62,302 nucleotides of DNA from Pseudomonadota bacterium (GCA_018261735.1 JAGTRM010000025.1:1-62302); one strand, 5' to 3'. Positions 18,822-30,100 are shown, counted from the first letter of the stretch. Translations and numbers: made by a program. Notes: generated by a model from the letters alone, not told the origin.

Positions 18822-19688
18822 ATGAGCTGGTTGCAAAAACTGCTGCCCCCGAAAATCAAGAGCCGTGATTCGGCGAGCAAATCCGGTGTGCCGGAAGGTC
18901 TATGGAGCAAATGTTCCGCCTGTAGTGCCGTACTGTATCGCACTGATCTGGAAAACAATCTGGACGTTTGCCCGAAATGTGGTTTCCATAATGCGGTGCA
19001 TGCCCGCCGCCGCCTGGATATCCTGCTCGACCAGGAAGGCCGCTTCGAAATCGGCGCTGAAGTAAAACCGGTCGATATCCTGAAGTTCAAGGATAGTCGC
19101 AAGTATCAGGACCGCATCGCTGCCGCGCAGGAAGATACCGGCGAGGATGATGCGCTGGTCGTGATGCAGGGCGCAATCCTGAATGTGCCTTGCGTGATCG
19201 CCTCTTTCGAATTCAAGTTTATTGGCGGCTCGATGGGTTCCGTCGTGGGCGAACGCTTTGTGCGTGGCGTCAACGCGGCCATGGAACAGAACGTGCCTTT
19301 CATTTGCGTGGCGGCATCTGGTGGCGCGCGCATGCAGGAAGGCTTGAATTCACTGATGCAGATGGCCAAAACCTCCGCCATTCTTACCCGTCTGTCCGAC
19401 AAACGCTTGCCTTTCATTTCCGTGCTGACTGATCCGACCATGGGCGGGGTTTCCGCCTCGTTTGCCTTCCTGGGTGACGTGGTGATTGCGGAACCGGGTG
19501 CGCTGATCGGTTTTGCCGGCCCGCGCGTGATCGAGCAAACCGTTCGTGAAACACTGCCGGAAGGCTTCCAGCGCGCAGAGTTTTTGGTCGAGAAGGGCGC
19601 TGTTGACCTGATTGTCGACCGTCGGGAAATGCGGCGCAAACTGGCGCAGCTCATGACCTTGCTTGGCAATCAGCCGGCCCTGAACTGA
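18822..19688 (+). CDS. accD: Acetyl-CoA carboxylase, carboxyltransferase beta subunit
   Basis: A 288-residue subunit of the carboxyltransferase that makes malonyl-CoA for fatty-acid synthesis. The N-terminal zinc ribbon is complete (C31, C34, C50, C53), and the crotonase-fold region shows [15 protein letters not shown] and [13 protein letters not shown] 18822 ([11 protein letters not shown]) fits the family start and has GGAG upstream. The partner accA is not in the window. The stop overlaps the folC start (TGATG), and accD-folC linkage is conserved in many proteobacteria. Confidence 0.98.
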   Translation: MSWLQKLLPPKIKSRDSASKSGVPEGLWSKCSACSAVLYRTDLENNLDVCPKCGFHNAVHARRRLDILLDQEGRFEIGAEVKPVDILKFKDSRKYQDRIAAAQEDTGEDDALVVMQGAILNVPCVIASFEFKFIGGSMGSVVGERFVRGVNAAMEQNVPFICVAASGGARMQEGLNSLMQMAKTSAILTRLSDKRLPFISVLTDPTMGGVSASFAFLGDVVIAEPGALIGFAGPRVIEQTVRETLPEGFQRAEFLVEKGAVDLIVDRREMRRKLAQLMTLLGNQPALN

Positions 19689-20974
19689 TGCTGCGTTTTG
19701 ATGCCGGGCGGCTCGAGGATTGGCTGGCGCACCTTGAGTCGCTGCATCCCAGTGCCATAGACATGGGGCTGGGACGCGTGGCACAGGTGCGCGATGCGTT
19801 GGGCCTCAAGCCGGCGTTCCCGATTCTGACCGTGGGTGGAACCAATGGCAAAGGATCGGTTTGTGCCATGCTGTCTTCCATACTGCGCGCCGCGGGTTAT
19901 CGCGTAGGCACCTATACCTCCCCGCATCTGCTGCATTACAACGAACGTGTGATGATTGATCTGGCGCCGGCGAGCGATGCCGCGCTGGTTGAATCCTTCC
20001 GTGCCGTCGAGGCTGCGCGCGGCGAAATCTCGCTGACCTATTTCGAGTTTGGCACGCTGGCAGCGTTGCAGCAGTTTGTTGCGGCAGAAGTCGATGTGGC
20101 TGTGCTGGAAGTGGGGCTGGGTGGCCGGCTGGATGCGGTCAATGCTTTCGAGCCGGATGTGGCTGCGGTTGTCAGTGTCGGCTTGGATCATCAAAGTTAT
20201 CTGGGGGATACCCGTGAGGCGATCGGTTTCGAAAAAGCGGGTATTTTCCGTGCAGGGAAACCGGCTTTTTGCGCGGATCCGCAGCCTCCGCAATCCTTGC
20301 TGGATCACGCTTCCGCAATTGGCGCCGATTTGCGCCTGATCGGGCGCGATTTCGGTTTTCAGAAGCAGAACGAAGATCGTCAGTGGATGGCCTGGAGCAA
20401 AGGTTCGGTGCATCGTCATGCCTTGCCGTTCCCGGCTTTACGCGGCGATTACCAGCTGGGCAATGCGGCCTTGGCGCTGGCGATGCTGGATGGAGTGCAA
20501 GACCGCCTGCCGGTTGCCCTTGGCGATATCAAGCGTGGCTTGATCGAAGTGGAGTGGCCGGCACGTTTTCAGGTGCTGCCCGGCCGCCCGGCCGTGGTAC
20601 TGGATGTGGGCCACAATCCGCATGCTGCTCGCGTTCTGCGCGCGGGGTTGGATCAAATGGGATTTTTCCCAACCACCCACGCCGTATTTGGCATGATGGC
20701 CGACAAGGATATTGCCGGCGTAGTGGCATGCCTGGCGGACCGTATCGACATATGGCACGTAGCTGCACCGGCATTGCCACGCGCGGCGACTGCCGAGAGC
20801 GTGGGTGAGATCATTGACCAGTGTGCTGCAGGCACCCAGGTAAAATGCTATCCGACCGTCGCACAAGCTTGGCAGGGCGCCTGCAAGAGTGCGTCTGAAA
20901 ATGATAGAATTCTCGCCTTTGGATCCTTCTATACCGTTGCCGAAGTCATGGCCGCGCGGGAAAGTCGAACATGA
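19688..20974 (+). CDS. folC: Bifunctional dihydrofolate synthase / folylpolyglutamate synthase
   Basis: A 428-residue Mur-ligase-family enzyme that adds glutamate to dihydropteroate and later to folates. The ATP-binding P-loop is TVGGTNGKGSVCAML (about 47-61), with the folate-loop region YTSPHLLHYNER and the Mur-ligase motif EVGLGGRLDAVN. The C-terminal domain includes DVGHNPHAARVL. It starts inside the accD stop codon and overlaps the next gene by 4 bp, so the chain accD-folC-SPOR-cvpA-purF is translationally linked. Confidence 0.97.
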   Translation: MLRFDAGRLEDWLAHLESLHPSAIDMGLGRVAQVRDALGLKPAFPILTVGGTNGKGSVCAMLSSILRAAGYRVGTYTSPHLLHYNERVMIDLAPASDAALVESFRAVEAARGEISLTYFEFGTLAALQQFVAAEVDVAVLEVGLGGRLDAVNAFEPDVAAVVSVGLDHQSYLGDTREAIGFEKAGIFRAGKPAFCADPQPPQSLLDHASAIGADLRLIGRDFGFQKQNEDRQWMAWSKGSVHRHALPFPALRGDYQLGNAALALAMLDGVQDRLPVALGDIKRGLIEVEWPARFQVLPGRPAVVLDVGHNPHAARVLRAGLDQMGFFPTTHAVFGMMADKDIAGVVACLADRIDIWHVAAPALPRAATAESVGEIIDQCAAGTQVKCYPTVAQAWQGACKSASENDRILAFGSFYTVAEVMAARESRT

Positions 20975-21756
20975 CCCAGCCCAACGTCAGTGAAGAATTG
21001 CTGCATATCCGCAAACGCGCACGCCGTCGCCTGCTCGGTGCCATTGCGCTTGTTTTGTTTGCCTTGATCGTGCTCTGGACTGTGCTGGACAATGCGCCGC
21101 CGCCCCAGTTTGCTACCGGGCATCCTATCGAAATAACTTCCAGTGCGCCGGCTTTGGTTGCGAATGCACCCGTTGTTGCCGTGGTGCAGCCTGCCAGCGG
21201 GCCGGAAAGTTCGCGGGTTGCGATGGATGCCTCTTCCGTTGCAGCATCTCTTGTTGCGGCAGCACCTAACCAGGCACCGGTCGTGGCGACTCCCGCCATC
21301 ATTGCATCGGCGCCGGAAAAAAATACGCCGGTTCAGCCCAAAGCAAGCAGTATTGCGACGGTTTTGCCGGGCAAACTGGTCAATCATCAGACATCGGTCA
21401 AGGTCGCTACCACGCCTGAGGTAAAACCCAAGCGCAGCAGTGCTGTGGCGGAAAAAACGGTGGTTGATCCGCGCAAGATTCTTGATGGCCTGGAAGAAAA
21501 GAAAACGGCCCCTGCGGTTGCAAAAACTGGGCGCTATTACCTTCAGGTGGGGGCTTTTGCCGATGCGGCCAAAGCGACACAACTCATTGCCAAGCTCAAA
21601 GCTGCAGGTTTGCCGGCCTATGGCGAGAAAGTTGGCTCCAGCAAGGGTGAACTGACCCGGATCCGCATCGGTCCGTCAACCGACGAAGCCCGGGCCAATG
21701 AATGGCGCCGTAAATCCGAAGTGGCTGGCGTGCCGGGCAAAGTCATCAAGCAATGA
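20971..21756 (+). CDS. SPOR-domain cell-division protein (DedD-like)
   Basis: A 261-residue membrane-anchored protein. A basic N-terminus (about 8-18) precedes one transmembrane helix (about 20-38). A long low-complexity Ala/Pro/Val linker follows (about 45-180), then a C-terminal SPOR domain (about 185-260) beginning GRYYLQVGAFADAAKATQL. SPOR domains bind denuded septal peptidoglycan. Position between folC and cvpA matches dedD in other proteobacteria. It overlaps both neighbours by 4 bp. Confidence 0.9.
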   Translation: MTQPNVSEELLHIRKRARRRLLGAIALVLFALIVLWTVLDNAPPPQFATGHPIEITSSAPALVANAPVVAVVQPASGPESSRVAMDASSVAASLVAAAPNQAPVVATPAIIASAPEKNTPVQPKASSIATVLPGKLVNHQTSVKVATTPEVKPKRSSAVAEKTVVDPRKILDGLEEKKTAPAVAKTGRYYLQVGAFADAAKATQLIAKLKAAGLPAYGEKVGSSKGELTRIRIGPSTDEARANEWRRKSEVAGVPGKVIKQ

Positions 21757-22244
21757 CAGTTTTTGATTATGTTGTCCTCACCATCATGGGATTGTCGATC
21801 CTGCTTTCAGTGATGCGGGGATTGGTGCAGGAGATGTTGGCCCTGGCAGCGTGGGTGCTTTCGTTCTGGCTTGCGAGCAAGTATGCCAGCCAGGGTGTAC
21901 GCTGGATGCCGGAAGGACTGCCTAACGACAGCATCCGCTATGTTGCGGCGTTCCTGGCGATTTTTTGCGCGGTTTGGCTTCTTTCCGCGATTGTGCGCAT
22001 CACGCTGAATCAGTTCCTCAAAACAGTGGGACTCAAACCACTGGATCGTGCGTTGGGTGCCGTTTTCGGTTTTTCGCGGGGAGTGCTGTTGGTGCTCATG
22101 CTGGTATTAGTGGCCGGCATGACCCATTTACCCCAGACGCAGGATTGGCGCAATGCGATGTTCAGCCCGCTGTGTGAAAACGCGGCGCTGCGCATCAAAC
22201 CCTGGTTGCCGGCTGGACTTGCCAGCCGAATCCACTTTGATTGA
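21753..22244 (+). CDS. cvpA: CvpA-family membrane protein
   Basis: A 163-residue inner-membrane protein with about four membrane helices and the CvpA-family patterns FDYVVLTIMGLSILLSVMRG and LKPLDRALGAVFGFSRGVL. In E. coli cvpA lies just upstream of purF and is needed for colicin V production; its general role concerns envelope homeostasis and is not fully settled. It overlaps the SPOR gene by 4 bp and lies 35 bp before purF. Confidence 0.93.
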   Translation: MTVFDYVVLTIMGLSILLSVMRGLVQEMLALAAWVLSFWLASKYASQGVRWMPEGLPNDSIRYVAAFLAIFCAVWLLSAIVRITLNQFLKTVGLKPLDRALGAVFGFSRGVLLVLMLVLVAGMTHLPQTQDWRNAMFSPLCENAALRIKPWLPAGLASRIHFD

Positions 22245-22279
22245 TTTTCGCTTTTATCGCAATAAAGGTAACAAACACT

Positions 22280-23824
22280 ATGTGTGGCATTCTCGGTGTG
22301 GTGGCGCAAACTCCCGTCAATCAACTGCTTTATGATGGATTGCTCATGTTGCAGCATCGCGGTCAGGATGCTGCCGGCATCGTGACGGCTGAAGGGCAGG
22401 TGCTGCATATGCACAAGGGCCAAGGCTTGGTTCGCGATGTGTTCCGCACCCGCAACATGCGCTCGTTGATGGGCAATGCCGGGATTGGTCATGTGCGCTA
22501 TCCGACTGCGGGTTCCGCCTCCAGCGTGGCCGAAGCCCAGCCTTTCTACGTGAACAGCCCGTTTGGCATCGTGTTGGCCCACAACGGCAACCTGACCAAC
22601 GACAAACAGCTGAAAGACGAGATGTACCGCACCGATTTGCGGCACATCAACACCAATTCCGATTCCGAAGCGCTGCTTAACGTGTTTGCCCACGAGCTTT
22701 CGCAGCGCACCAAAGGCCCGCAGCTCGATCACGACACGATTTTCGATGCCATTACCGCTGTGCATCAACGGGTCAAGGGCGCTTATGCGGTGGTCGCGAT
22801 CATTGCTGGTTACGGGCTGGTGGCGTTCCGCGATCCATATGGCATCCGTCCGCTGGTCATGGGGCGACATGAAACCCTGGCTGGCTTTGAGTATCTACTG
22901 TCTTCCGAATCGGTCGCGCTCGATACCCTGGGCTTCAAGATGTGGCGCGATGTGGCACCGGGCGAGGCGGTTTACATCACCTTCGACGGCCAATTCCACA
23001 GCCGCCAATGCCATCCGACACCCAAGCTGGTGCCGTGCATTTTCGAACACGTTTACTTCGCCCGCCCGGATACCGTGATCGATGGCATTTCGGTCTACGA
23101 AGCGCGCATGAAAATGGGTGAACGCCTTGCCGACAAGGTCAAGCGTGTGGTTCCGGAAATGGATATCGACGTGGTGATTCCGATTCCGGATACCAGCCGC
23201 TCCTCTGCGTTGCAACTGGCCAACCGCCTGGGCGTTTCTTTCCGGGAAGGCTTCATCAAGAATCGCTATATCGGCCGTACCTTTATCATGCCGGGTCAAT
23301 CCACCCGCAAGAAATCGGTACGTCAGAAGCTCAATCCGATTGGAGTCGAATTCAAGGGCAAGAACGTGCTGCTGGTTGATGATTCCATCGTACGCGGCAC
23401 CACCTCGAAAGAAATCGTGATGATGGCGCGCGAAGCTGGCGCCAACAAGGTATACATGGCTTCCGCTGCGCCGCCGGTAAAGTTCCCGCATGTTTACGGC
23501 ATCGACATGCCAACGCGGAGCGAACTGATTGCCACGGGCCGCACCGATGAGGAAATCGCGCGTGAAATCGGCGCCGATGCCGTGATTTATCAGGAATTGA
23601 GCGAGCTGATTGCCGCCTGCACCGATGCCAGCCACGGACAGATCACCGAATTCGAGACTTCATGTTTCGATGGCAAGTATATTGCCGGCGATGTGACCGA
23701 CGATTACCTCGATGCATTGGAAGCGAAGCGGATTTCGCCCTTGTCGAAAAAATACAAGGAAGGTGATGGCGATAGCCGCGTGCTTGATCTGAATATTGGC
23801 GTGGCAGAGCAGAATTTGATCTGA
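22280..23824 (+). CDS. purF: Amidophosphoribosyltransferase
   Basis: A 514-residue enzyme that makes phosphoribosylamine from PRPP and glutamine, the first committed step of purine synthesis. The N-terminal nucleophile is the Cys after the initiator Met (MCGILGVV), which fixes the start at 22280. The glutaminase half includes HNGNLTN. The phosphoribosyltransferase half has the PRPP motif VLLVDDSIVRGTT. Length matches the proteobacterial, non-Fe-S type. A terminator follows at 23883. Confidence 0.98.
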   Translation: MCGILGVVAQTPVNQLLYDGLLMLQHRGQDAAGIVTAEGQVLHMHKGQGLVRDVFRTRNMRSLMGNAGIGHVRYPTAGSASSVAEAQPFYVNSPFGIVLAHNGNLTNDKQLKDEMYRTDLRHINTNSDSEALLNVFAHELSQRTKGPQLDHDTIFDAITAVHQRVKGAYAVVAIIAGYGLVAFRDPYGIRPLVMGRHETLAGFEYLLSSESVALDTLGFKMWRDVAPGEAVYITFDGQFHSRQCHPTPKLVPCIFEHVYFARPDTVIDGISVYEARMKMGERLADKVKRVVPEMDIDVVIPIPDTSRSSALQLANRLGVSFREGFIKNRYIGRTFIMPGQSTRKKSVRQKLNPIGVEFKGKNVLLVDDSIVRGTTSKEIVMMAREAGANKVYMASAAPPVKFPHVYGIDMPTRSELIATGRTDEEIAREIGADAVIYQELSELIAACTDASHGQITEFETSCFDGKYIAGDVTDDYLDALEAKRISPLSKKYKEGDGDSRVLDLNIGVAEQNLI

Positions 23825-23882
23825 CCGGGATTGAGGCGCTTTGTTATTAACAAGTGCTTCTTAAGTATTTGTGGTTTGATCG

Positions 23883-23910
23883 AACGGGAGCTAGGCTCCC
23901 GTTTTGTTTT
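23883..23910 (+). terminator. Terminator after purF
   Basis: A 9-bp perfect stem (AACGGGAGC / GCTCCCGTT) with a 3-nt loop is followed by TTGTTTT. It lies 59 bp after purF and 18 bp before the metZ start. Confidence 0.85.
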
Positions 23911-23927
23911 CAGCGGAGATAACTATA

Positions 23928-25106
23928 ATGAGCGAAGAATTCGACCACCTGCATCCGGAAACCGTGGCCTTGCGCGCGGGAACGCTGCGCACCGAACACG
24001 GCGAGCATTCCGATGCGCTGTATCTGACGTCCAGCTTTGTTGTTGAAGATGCGGAAGATGCCGCGCTGAAGTTTTCCGGACAGGCACCGGGCTACACCTA
24101 CTCGCGCTTCGGCAACCCCACGGTGACCGCGTTTGAAGAGCGTCTGGCGGCGCTTGACGGTGCCGAGCGCGCGCATGGCACCGCTTCGGGCATGGCGGCA
24201 ATCCTGGCCTTGTGCATGTCGCACCTGAAGGCCGGCGATCATATCCTTGCTTCCAATGGTTTGTTCGGCGCGACGATCCAGTTGTTCAACAACTACATGG
24301 TCAAATTCGGCGTGGAAGTGAGCTATGTCTCGCCGACCAATCCGCAAGCCTGGCGCGAAGCCGTGCGCCCGAACACCAAGCTGTTCTTTACTGAAACGCC
24401 GTCCAATCCGCTGACCGATATTGCCGATCTGACCCAACTGGCCGAGATTGCCCACGAGCATGGCGCGTTGCTGGTGGTGGACAACAGCTTCTGTACCCCG
24501 ATTTTGCAGCGCCCGCTTGAATTTGGCGCCGATCTGGTGGTGTATTCTGCGACCAAGTACCTGGACGGACAGGGCAGGGTATTGGGAGGGGCAGTGACCG
24601 GCTCCCGGGCGTTGATCGAGCCGATCTACTTCTTTCTGCGCACCGCCGGACCTTCGCTTTCACCGTTCAATGCCTGGGTGTTGCTCAAGGGTTTGGAAAC
24701 CTTGCCGCTCCGGATGCGCGCCCATTCGGAAAGTGCATTGAAGCTGGCTGAATGGCTGATGGAGCAACCGGCAATCGAACGGGTGTACTACCCGTGGTTG
24801 CCGAGCCATCCGCAATATGAACTGGCACAACGGCAACAAAGTGCCGGCGGCGGCGTGGTCTCGTTCGAGGTGAAAGGCGGCCGTGAAGCGGCCTGGAAAG
24901 TGGTCAACAATGTGCGCCTGATTTCGCGTACCTCTAACCTTGGCGATGTGCGATCGACCATCACGCATCCGGCCACCACCACCCACGGTCGACTGACTCC
25001 CGAGGCGCGTGCTGCCGCCGGTATCAAGGAAGGCCTGATCCGTGTGGCGGTTGGGCTGGAACATATCGACGATTTGAAGGCGGATTTGTTGCGCGGCCTG
25101 GAGTAA
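23928..25106 (+). CDS. metZ: O-succinylhomoserine sulfhydrylase
   Basis: A 392-residue Cys/Met-metabolism PLP enzyme that makes homocysteine from O-succinylhomoserine and sulfide. The PLP lysine lies in VYSATKYLDGQGR (near 206), with TPSNPLTDI and VVDNSF upstream. The C-terminal SRTSNLGDVRSTITHPATTTH block is typical of the group. The ATG at 23928 has GGAG 10 nt upstream. Location directly after purF is shared with pseudomonads and other betaproteobacteria. Cystathionine gamma-synthase is a related alternative, but length and context favour MetZ. Confidence 0.93.
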   Translation: MSEEFDHLHPETVALRAGTLRTEHGEHSDALYLTSSFVVEDAEDAALKFSGQAPGYTYSRFGNPTVTAFEERLAALDGAERAHGTASGMAAILALCMSHLKAGDHILASNGLFGATIQLFNNYMVKFGVEVSYVSPTNPQAWREAVRPNTKLFFTETPSNPLTDIADLTQLAEIAHEHGALLVVDNSFCTPILQRPLEFGADLVVYSATKYLDGQGRVLGGAVTGSRALIEPIYFFLRTAGPSLSPFNAWVLLKGLETLPLRMRAHSESALKLAEWLMEQPAIERVYYPWLPSHPQYELAQRQQSAGGGVVSFEVKGGREAAWKVVNNVRLISRTSNLGDVRSTITHPATTTHGRLTPEARAAAGIKEGLIRVAVGLEHIDDLKADLLRGLE

Positions 25107-25124
25107 TCCACGCATACAGCGAGA

Positions 25125-25157
25125 GGGGGCAGCATGGGCCCCCTTTACTGTTTTTTT
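25125..25157 (+). terminator. Probable terminator after metZ
   Basis: A GGGGGC / GCCCCC stem with a 7-nt loop is followed by TTTACTGTTTTTTT. The stem is short but GC-only, and the T-tract starts 7 nt downstream. Confidence 0.6.
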
Positions 25158-25940
25158 GATAAGTTAAAACCTGAACTTTGCTTTTCTTCAATCAATAGAC
25201 TGTCGATCGGCGCTCGCCGGTGCATGCAGATCATGGTTGGGGTGGGTTCACGGCAGATTGCACTTGTTTCCCATCCCAATCCATGCGGCCATTTATGTTA
25301 TTGATTAATCAGTAAAAGCCGGAAATAAACTATATTTCTTGTTGCATTTACTCTCCGAATCCACCCATTGTGTAGGCATCGTCGGGCGTCATCCAATGGT
25401 TGCCAGGGGCGGAATCAGCCTGGTTATTGGCGCAATAGAAATTAAGATAAGGCACGTGAAGTGCATTGTTTTTTGCATTTCGATGCTGCAAAAATCCGGT
25501 CTGTTTTCCTTCTTCCGGGCTGCTAGTCCGGGCAATTTGATCTGGCTGAATCATTTGGGAAACTTCCTCCTTCTGTGCCTGAGCAGGGCTGTTGATAATG
25601 GCCATTTATTCAGTTCCATGGGTATGCAGCATACGCAAGTGCTACCGTAGCATTACTCTTTATCCCATCCTTCAAGCGGAGCGCGTCAGCCCATGAGGCT
25701 TGGTTTTGCGGGCGAATTCCAAACCCGGCATGACATCGAACATCGGCGAAGCAGATGCGCTTGAATGGAGTTCTTTGCAATGCAAAATTTGCCAATAAAT
25801 CCTGTGTGAATCAATTTTTTTATGGGGTTTATATTTGTTTTATGTAATTTTTATGGCGTTATATATTTTCGTGGTTAAATAGATTTGGCTGCGTTTAGCT
25901 TGACAGAACGTCCGTTGCCCTTCAATTACCGATTACCTCT
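25158..25940. other. Gene-poor stretch between metZ and sbcD
   Basis: About 780 bases with only one credible small gene (25348-25554, minus strand). The part just before sbcD (25800-25920) is very AT-rich and probably contains its promoter. I see no tRNA, IS end or strong repeat. Confidence 0.5.
25348..25554 (-). CDS. Hypothetical small protein, 68 residues
   Basis: A short open frame with a very good Shine-Dalgarno (AAGGAGGAA, about 10 nt before the ATG at 25554), the strongest argument that it is translated. The product is hydrophilic with no signal peptide or membrane helix. The C-terminal half is rich in Asn, Gly, Asp and aromatic residues and ends in DDAYTMGGFGE. I do not recognise the family. 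It is isolated, opposite in strand to both neighbours, and could be a stress-related small protein or a decayed fragment. Confidence 0.45.
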   Translation of the reverse strand: MIQPDQIARTSSPEEGKQTGFLQHRNAKNNALHVPYLNFYCANNQADSAPGNHWMTPDDAYTMGGFGE

Positions 25941-27161
25941 ATGCGAATTATCCACACCTCGGATTGGCACTTGGGTCAGCACTTTATGGGCAAGACCCGC
26001 CAGGCCGAACACCAGCAGTTCATTGACTGGCTTGTTGACCAGGTAGTGCTGCACCGTGTCGATGCCCTGATCGTGGCGGGCGACATCTTCGATACCGGTT
26101 CGCCCCCCAGCTATGCGCGTGAGCTCTACAGCCAGATGGTCGTCAGCCTGCACAATGCGGGAACCCGGCTGATCCTGCTGGGCGGCAACCACGACTCGGT
26201 AGCCACACTGGGCGAAAGCCGGCCGCTGCTATCGTATCTTTCCACCACGGTGGTTCCCGCTGTTGAAGCAGACCTTTCGCGCCAGATCCTGGTTGTCCAT
26301 GATCGAGACGGCCAGCCCAGTGCAATCGTCTGCGCCATTCCCTTTATCCGCCCGCGCGATGTACTGCAAAGCCAGGCAGGCCAAAGCGCTGAAGACAAAC
26401 AACAATCGCTGCTGGAGGCGATCCAGCAGCATTACCAAGCGGTATATCGACTGGCCTGTACCCGGCGTGATGCGCTTGGCCTGCCGTTGCCGATTGTTGT
26501 GACAGGCCACCTGACGACCGTAGGTGCCAGTGCCAGCGAATCGGTGCGCGAAATTTATGTTGGCGCGCTGGAAGCCTTTCCGACTTCCGCCTTTCCTCCC
26601 GCCGATTACATCGCCCTCGGCCATATCCATCGTCCGCAGAAAGTAGGCGGGCTGGAGCAGATACGTTACTGCGGCTCGCCCATTCCCTTAAGTTTCGATG
26701 AAGCCGCGCAGCAGAAAGAAGTGCTGCTGGTGGAACTGGATGCCGGTGGACTGCAAGCCGTCACGCCACTGCCTGTTCCCCGGTTTCAGCCATTGGTTTC
26801 GATCAAAGGCAATCTCGTCGAACTGGCGGAGGCGATTTCTGCGGTGGCGCAACAAGGCAGTGCAGCCTGCCCGGCCTGGCTGGAAGTCGTGGTCCGGGGA
26901 GACGATTATTTGTCTGATCTGCAAACGCGTATCCAGGAAATCACCGCGGGCCAGCCGGTAGAGGTGTTGCGCATCCGCCGCGAACGCAACAATGCGGCCG
27001 CACTGCTGCAATCCGCAGCCAAAGAAACGCTGGATGAGTTATCGCCCTTCGATGTGTTCGCCAAACGGCTGGAGCAGGAAGAACTCGATCCTGAACTGAA
27101 AGCGCACCTTGAAGCGCGTTACCGCAGCGTGGTCGATGCCTTGCGGGAGGGCGCGGCATGA
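25941..27161 (+). CDS. sbcD: Exonuclease subunit SbcD
   Basis: A 406-residue Mre11-type nuclease. The metallophosphoesterase motifs are visible in order: HTSDWHLGQ (about 4-12), VAGDIFD, GGNHDS, VTGHL and GHIHRPQ. With SbcC it cleaves DNA hairpins and processes protein-blocked ends. It overlaps sbcC by 4 bp (ATGA). The N-terminus [12 protein letters not shown] is canonical, which fixes the start. Confidence 0.97.
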   Translation: MRIIHTSDWHLGQHFMGKTRQAEHQQFIDWLVDQVVLHRVDALIVAGDIFDTGSPPSYARELYSQMVVSLHNAGTRLILLGGNHDSVATLGESRPLLSYLSTTVVPAVEADLSRQILVVHDRDGQPSAIVCAIPFIRPRDVLQSQAGQSAEDKQQSLLEAIQQHYQAVYRLACTRRDALGLPLPIVVTGHLTTVGASASESVREIYVGALEAFPTSAFPPADYIALGHIHRPQKVGGLEQIRYCGSPIPLSFDEAAQQKEVLLVELDAGGLQAVTPLPVPRFQPLVSIKGNLVELAEAISAVAQQGSAACPAWLEVVVRGDDYLSDLQTRIQEITAGQPVEVLRIRRERNNAAALLQSAAKETLDELSPFDVFAKRLEQEELDPELKAHLEARYRSVVDALREGAA

Positions 27162-30100
27162 AGATCCTGACCCTGCGCCTGAAGAATTTGAATTCGCTCA
27201 AGGGCGAATGGAAGATCGACTTCACCCAGCCACCGTTCAAGGACAACGGCCTGTTTGCAATCACCGGCCCCACCGGTGCGGGCAAATCCACCCTGCTGGA
27301 TGCGATCTGCCTGGCGCTGTATCACGAAACACCACGCCTCAAGACGATCTCGGCCAGCAGCAACGAAATCATGACCCGCCACACCGCAGACTGCCTGGCC
27401 GAGGTGGAATTCGAGGTCAAAGGTCAGGTTTACCGGACTTTCTGGAGCCAGCGCCGCGCGCGGGACAAAGCCGATGGCGCCTTGCAAGCCCCCAGGGTGG
27501 AACTGGCCGATGGCAGCGGCGCTATCCTGACCAGCCAGATCAACGACAAGCTCAAGCGCATCGAAGAAATTACCGGACTGGATTTCGCCCGCTTCACCAA
27601 ATCGATGTTGCTGGCACAGGGCGGTTTTGCCGCTTTCCTGAATGCCAGTGCCAATGAACGCGCCGAACTGCTGGAAGAGCTCACCGGCACAGACATCTAC
27701 GGCCAGATTTCGCAGCGGGTTTTCGAGCAGGCGCGTGAAGCCAAACAGGCGCTGGACCAGCTCAAGGCCCGCGCCGACGGCATGGAATTGCTGCCGGAAG
27801 AACGCCGACAAGCCATGCAGCAAGAAGCCGCCGAACTGACCGCCCAGCTCGGCAACGTGCAGCGCGAACTGGAAAGCCTGCAAGGCCAGCGCCAATGGCG
27901 GCGTGAACTGCTGCAAGCCGAACAAGCCTTGCTCACCGATCAAGCCGCCGTGCAGGCCGCCAATGCCGCGATGGCGCAGGCGGAACCCGAGCTGCTGCGG
28001 CTGCAAACCAGCGCGCCGGCCGAGGCGATCTTGCCGCTGTATCAAGTCCGGCAACAGACCAGCGAGCAATGCCGCGCCACGCAATCTGCGCTGGAGCATG
28101 TGCGCAGCGAACACGCAATCATGCAGCGCCAGTCGCTCGCCGATCACGGGCAAGCGCACCACCTGGCGCAAGCGCTTGCCGGGCAGGAACGCTTGCAAGG
28201 GCAAGCCTTGCAGACCCGGCAATCACAACTGGCCGACTGGTGTGAAAGTCATGCCGCGTTTGCAGTTTTGGGCGAGCGCCTGGGCGGCTGGCGCGAGCAG
28301 CTCGCCCGCCACGCCTCCCTGCAAAAGCAGACCGCGCAACAGCAGCAATCCATCGCCGGGCAGGATGAAATCATCCGGCAGCAAACGGCCGACATCGCCC
28401 GGCAGCAAACCGCACTGCTAAGCGCGCAGCAGGCTGAACAGGAAGCACAGGCACGCCTCGCCAGCGCCAATCGAACCGCAAACGATCTCTTGCAAGGCCA
28501 GCCGCTCACGCAGCGGCGCGCGCAGTGGCAGCAAAGCCAACAAGACCTGCAGCGCTGGCAAGGCCTGCAAACACAGGCCAGCCAATTGCGGCAACTGGCC
28601 GACAAGCAGCGCGAACAGCAAGCTGCCTTGACTGGCAACTCAGCCAATCTGGCCACGCAAACCGGCGAGCGCGATGCCTTGCGCGCGCAGTACCGGCTGA
28701 TGAAAGAGCAGGTGGACGACAAGAAAAAGCTGTTGGCGCAAGAGCAGCGGATCAGGGATCTGGAAAGCCACCGCGCCGCCTTGCAGGAAGGCGAAGCCTG
28801 CCCGCTGTGCGGATCGCGCGAACATCCGGCGATTGCGGCTTACCGGGCGCTCGATCTTTCCGCCACCGAAACCGCCTTGCAGCAAACAGAAGCCGAACTG
28901 GAAAAGCTGACCGAGCAGGGGCAGCGTGCCAACACGGCGCTGGAAGTTTTGCAGGCGCAAAAGTTGCAATTGGAAACCGCCCTGGCCGAAACCGCACGGA
29001 TGATTGAGGCAGCACAAGCCGTCTGGCAAAGCGCCACCCGGGGGCTGGATGCACCCGGCTGGCATGATGCTGAACAGCTCACCCAGCGTGAGCAAGCCGC
29101 ACGTGCGGCCGAAACGCAGCAGCGCGCCACCTTGCAGGAGGCCGAAACGGCCGAACAGGCGCAGCAGCAAGCGCAAAATTCAGTCAGCCAGCAAACCCAG
29201 ATGCGGCAAGGCGTGGAAAACAAACTGGCCTTGCTGCAACAAGCCCTGGAAAACGCCCGGCAAAGCCAGAGTGCATTGCAGGCGCAACAGGAAAACCTGC
29301 AGCAGCAATGGCAGGCGCTCGGCAATGAAATCCACGCAGCGATCCAGTCCGCCGGCTTTAGCATGCCCGGAGAGTCCGACGCCTGGCTTGAAGCACGCCA
29401 AGCCGATTGGCAGGCTTGGCAGCAGGCCCTGCAAACGCTGCAGCAGTTATCGACCCAACTCACCCGCCAGCAAGCCGCACAGGAACAGGCCGACAAGCAA
29501 GCCGCGCATTGGCTGGCGCGCTGGCAGGCATTCGATCAACCCGATCAGCCCGCCCTGGCCACGCCAAGCTGCAACCAGGCCGAACTCGACCGCCTTGCCG
29601 GGCAGATCGAAACCAGCGCGCAAACACTCGCCAGCCTTGCTGGTCGACAAACGCAACTGGAAACCGGTCTGCAGGCGCAACAGCAACAAGCCGCCGAGGC
29701 CGAAACCGCATGGCAGGCCGCGCTATGCGCCCGCTTTGCCGACGAGGAAGCCTTTCGCCAAGCCTTGCTGCCGCCGGATGCGCGGCAAAAACTGCTGGCA
29801 TGGCAGCAAGAACTCGAACAAGTGCGGCAGCGTGCGCAGGCCGTGCTGCAAGCAACCGAAACCCGGCTGCTGGCCTTGCAAGAACAAGCTCTCACCGCCA
29901 GCACTCTGCCCGAGCTGGAACAAAAAATTGCCGAGCAAGATGCAGCACGGCAAGACCTGAACACCCGGCTTGGCGCAACCCAGGCGCTGCTGCTGGACGA
30001 TGCGCAGCGGCGACAAAACCAGCAGGCGCTATTCCTGCAGATTGCACAACAAGCCACGGAATCCGACCTCTGGCAGCGGCTCGACAGCCTGATCGGCTCC

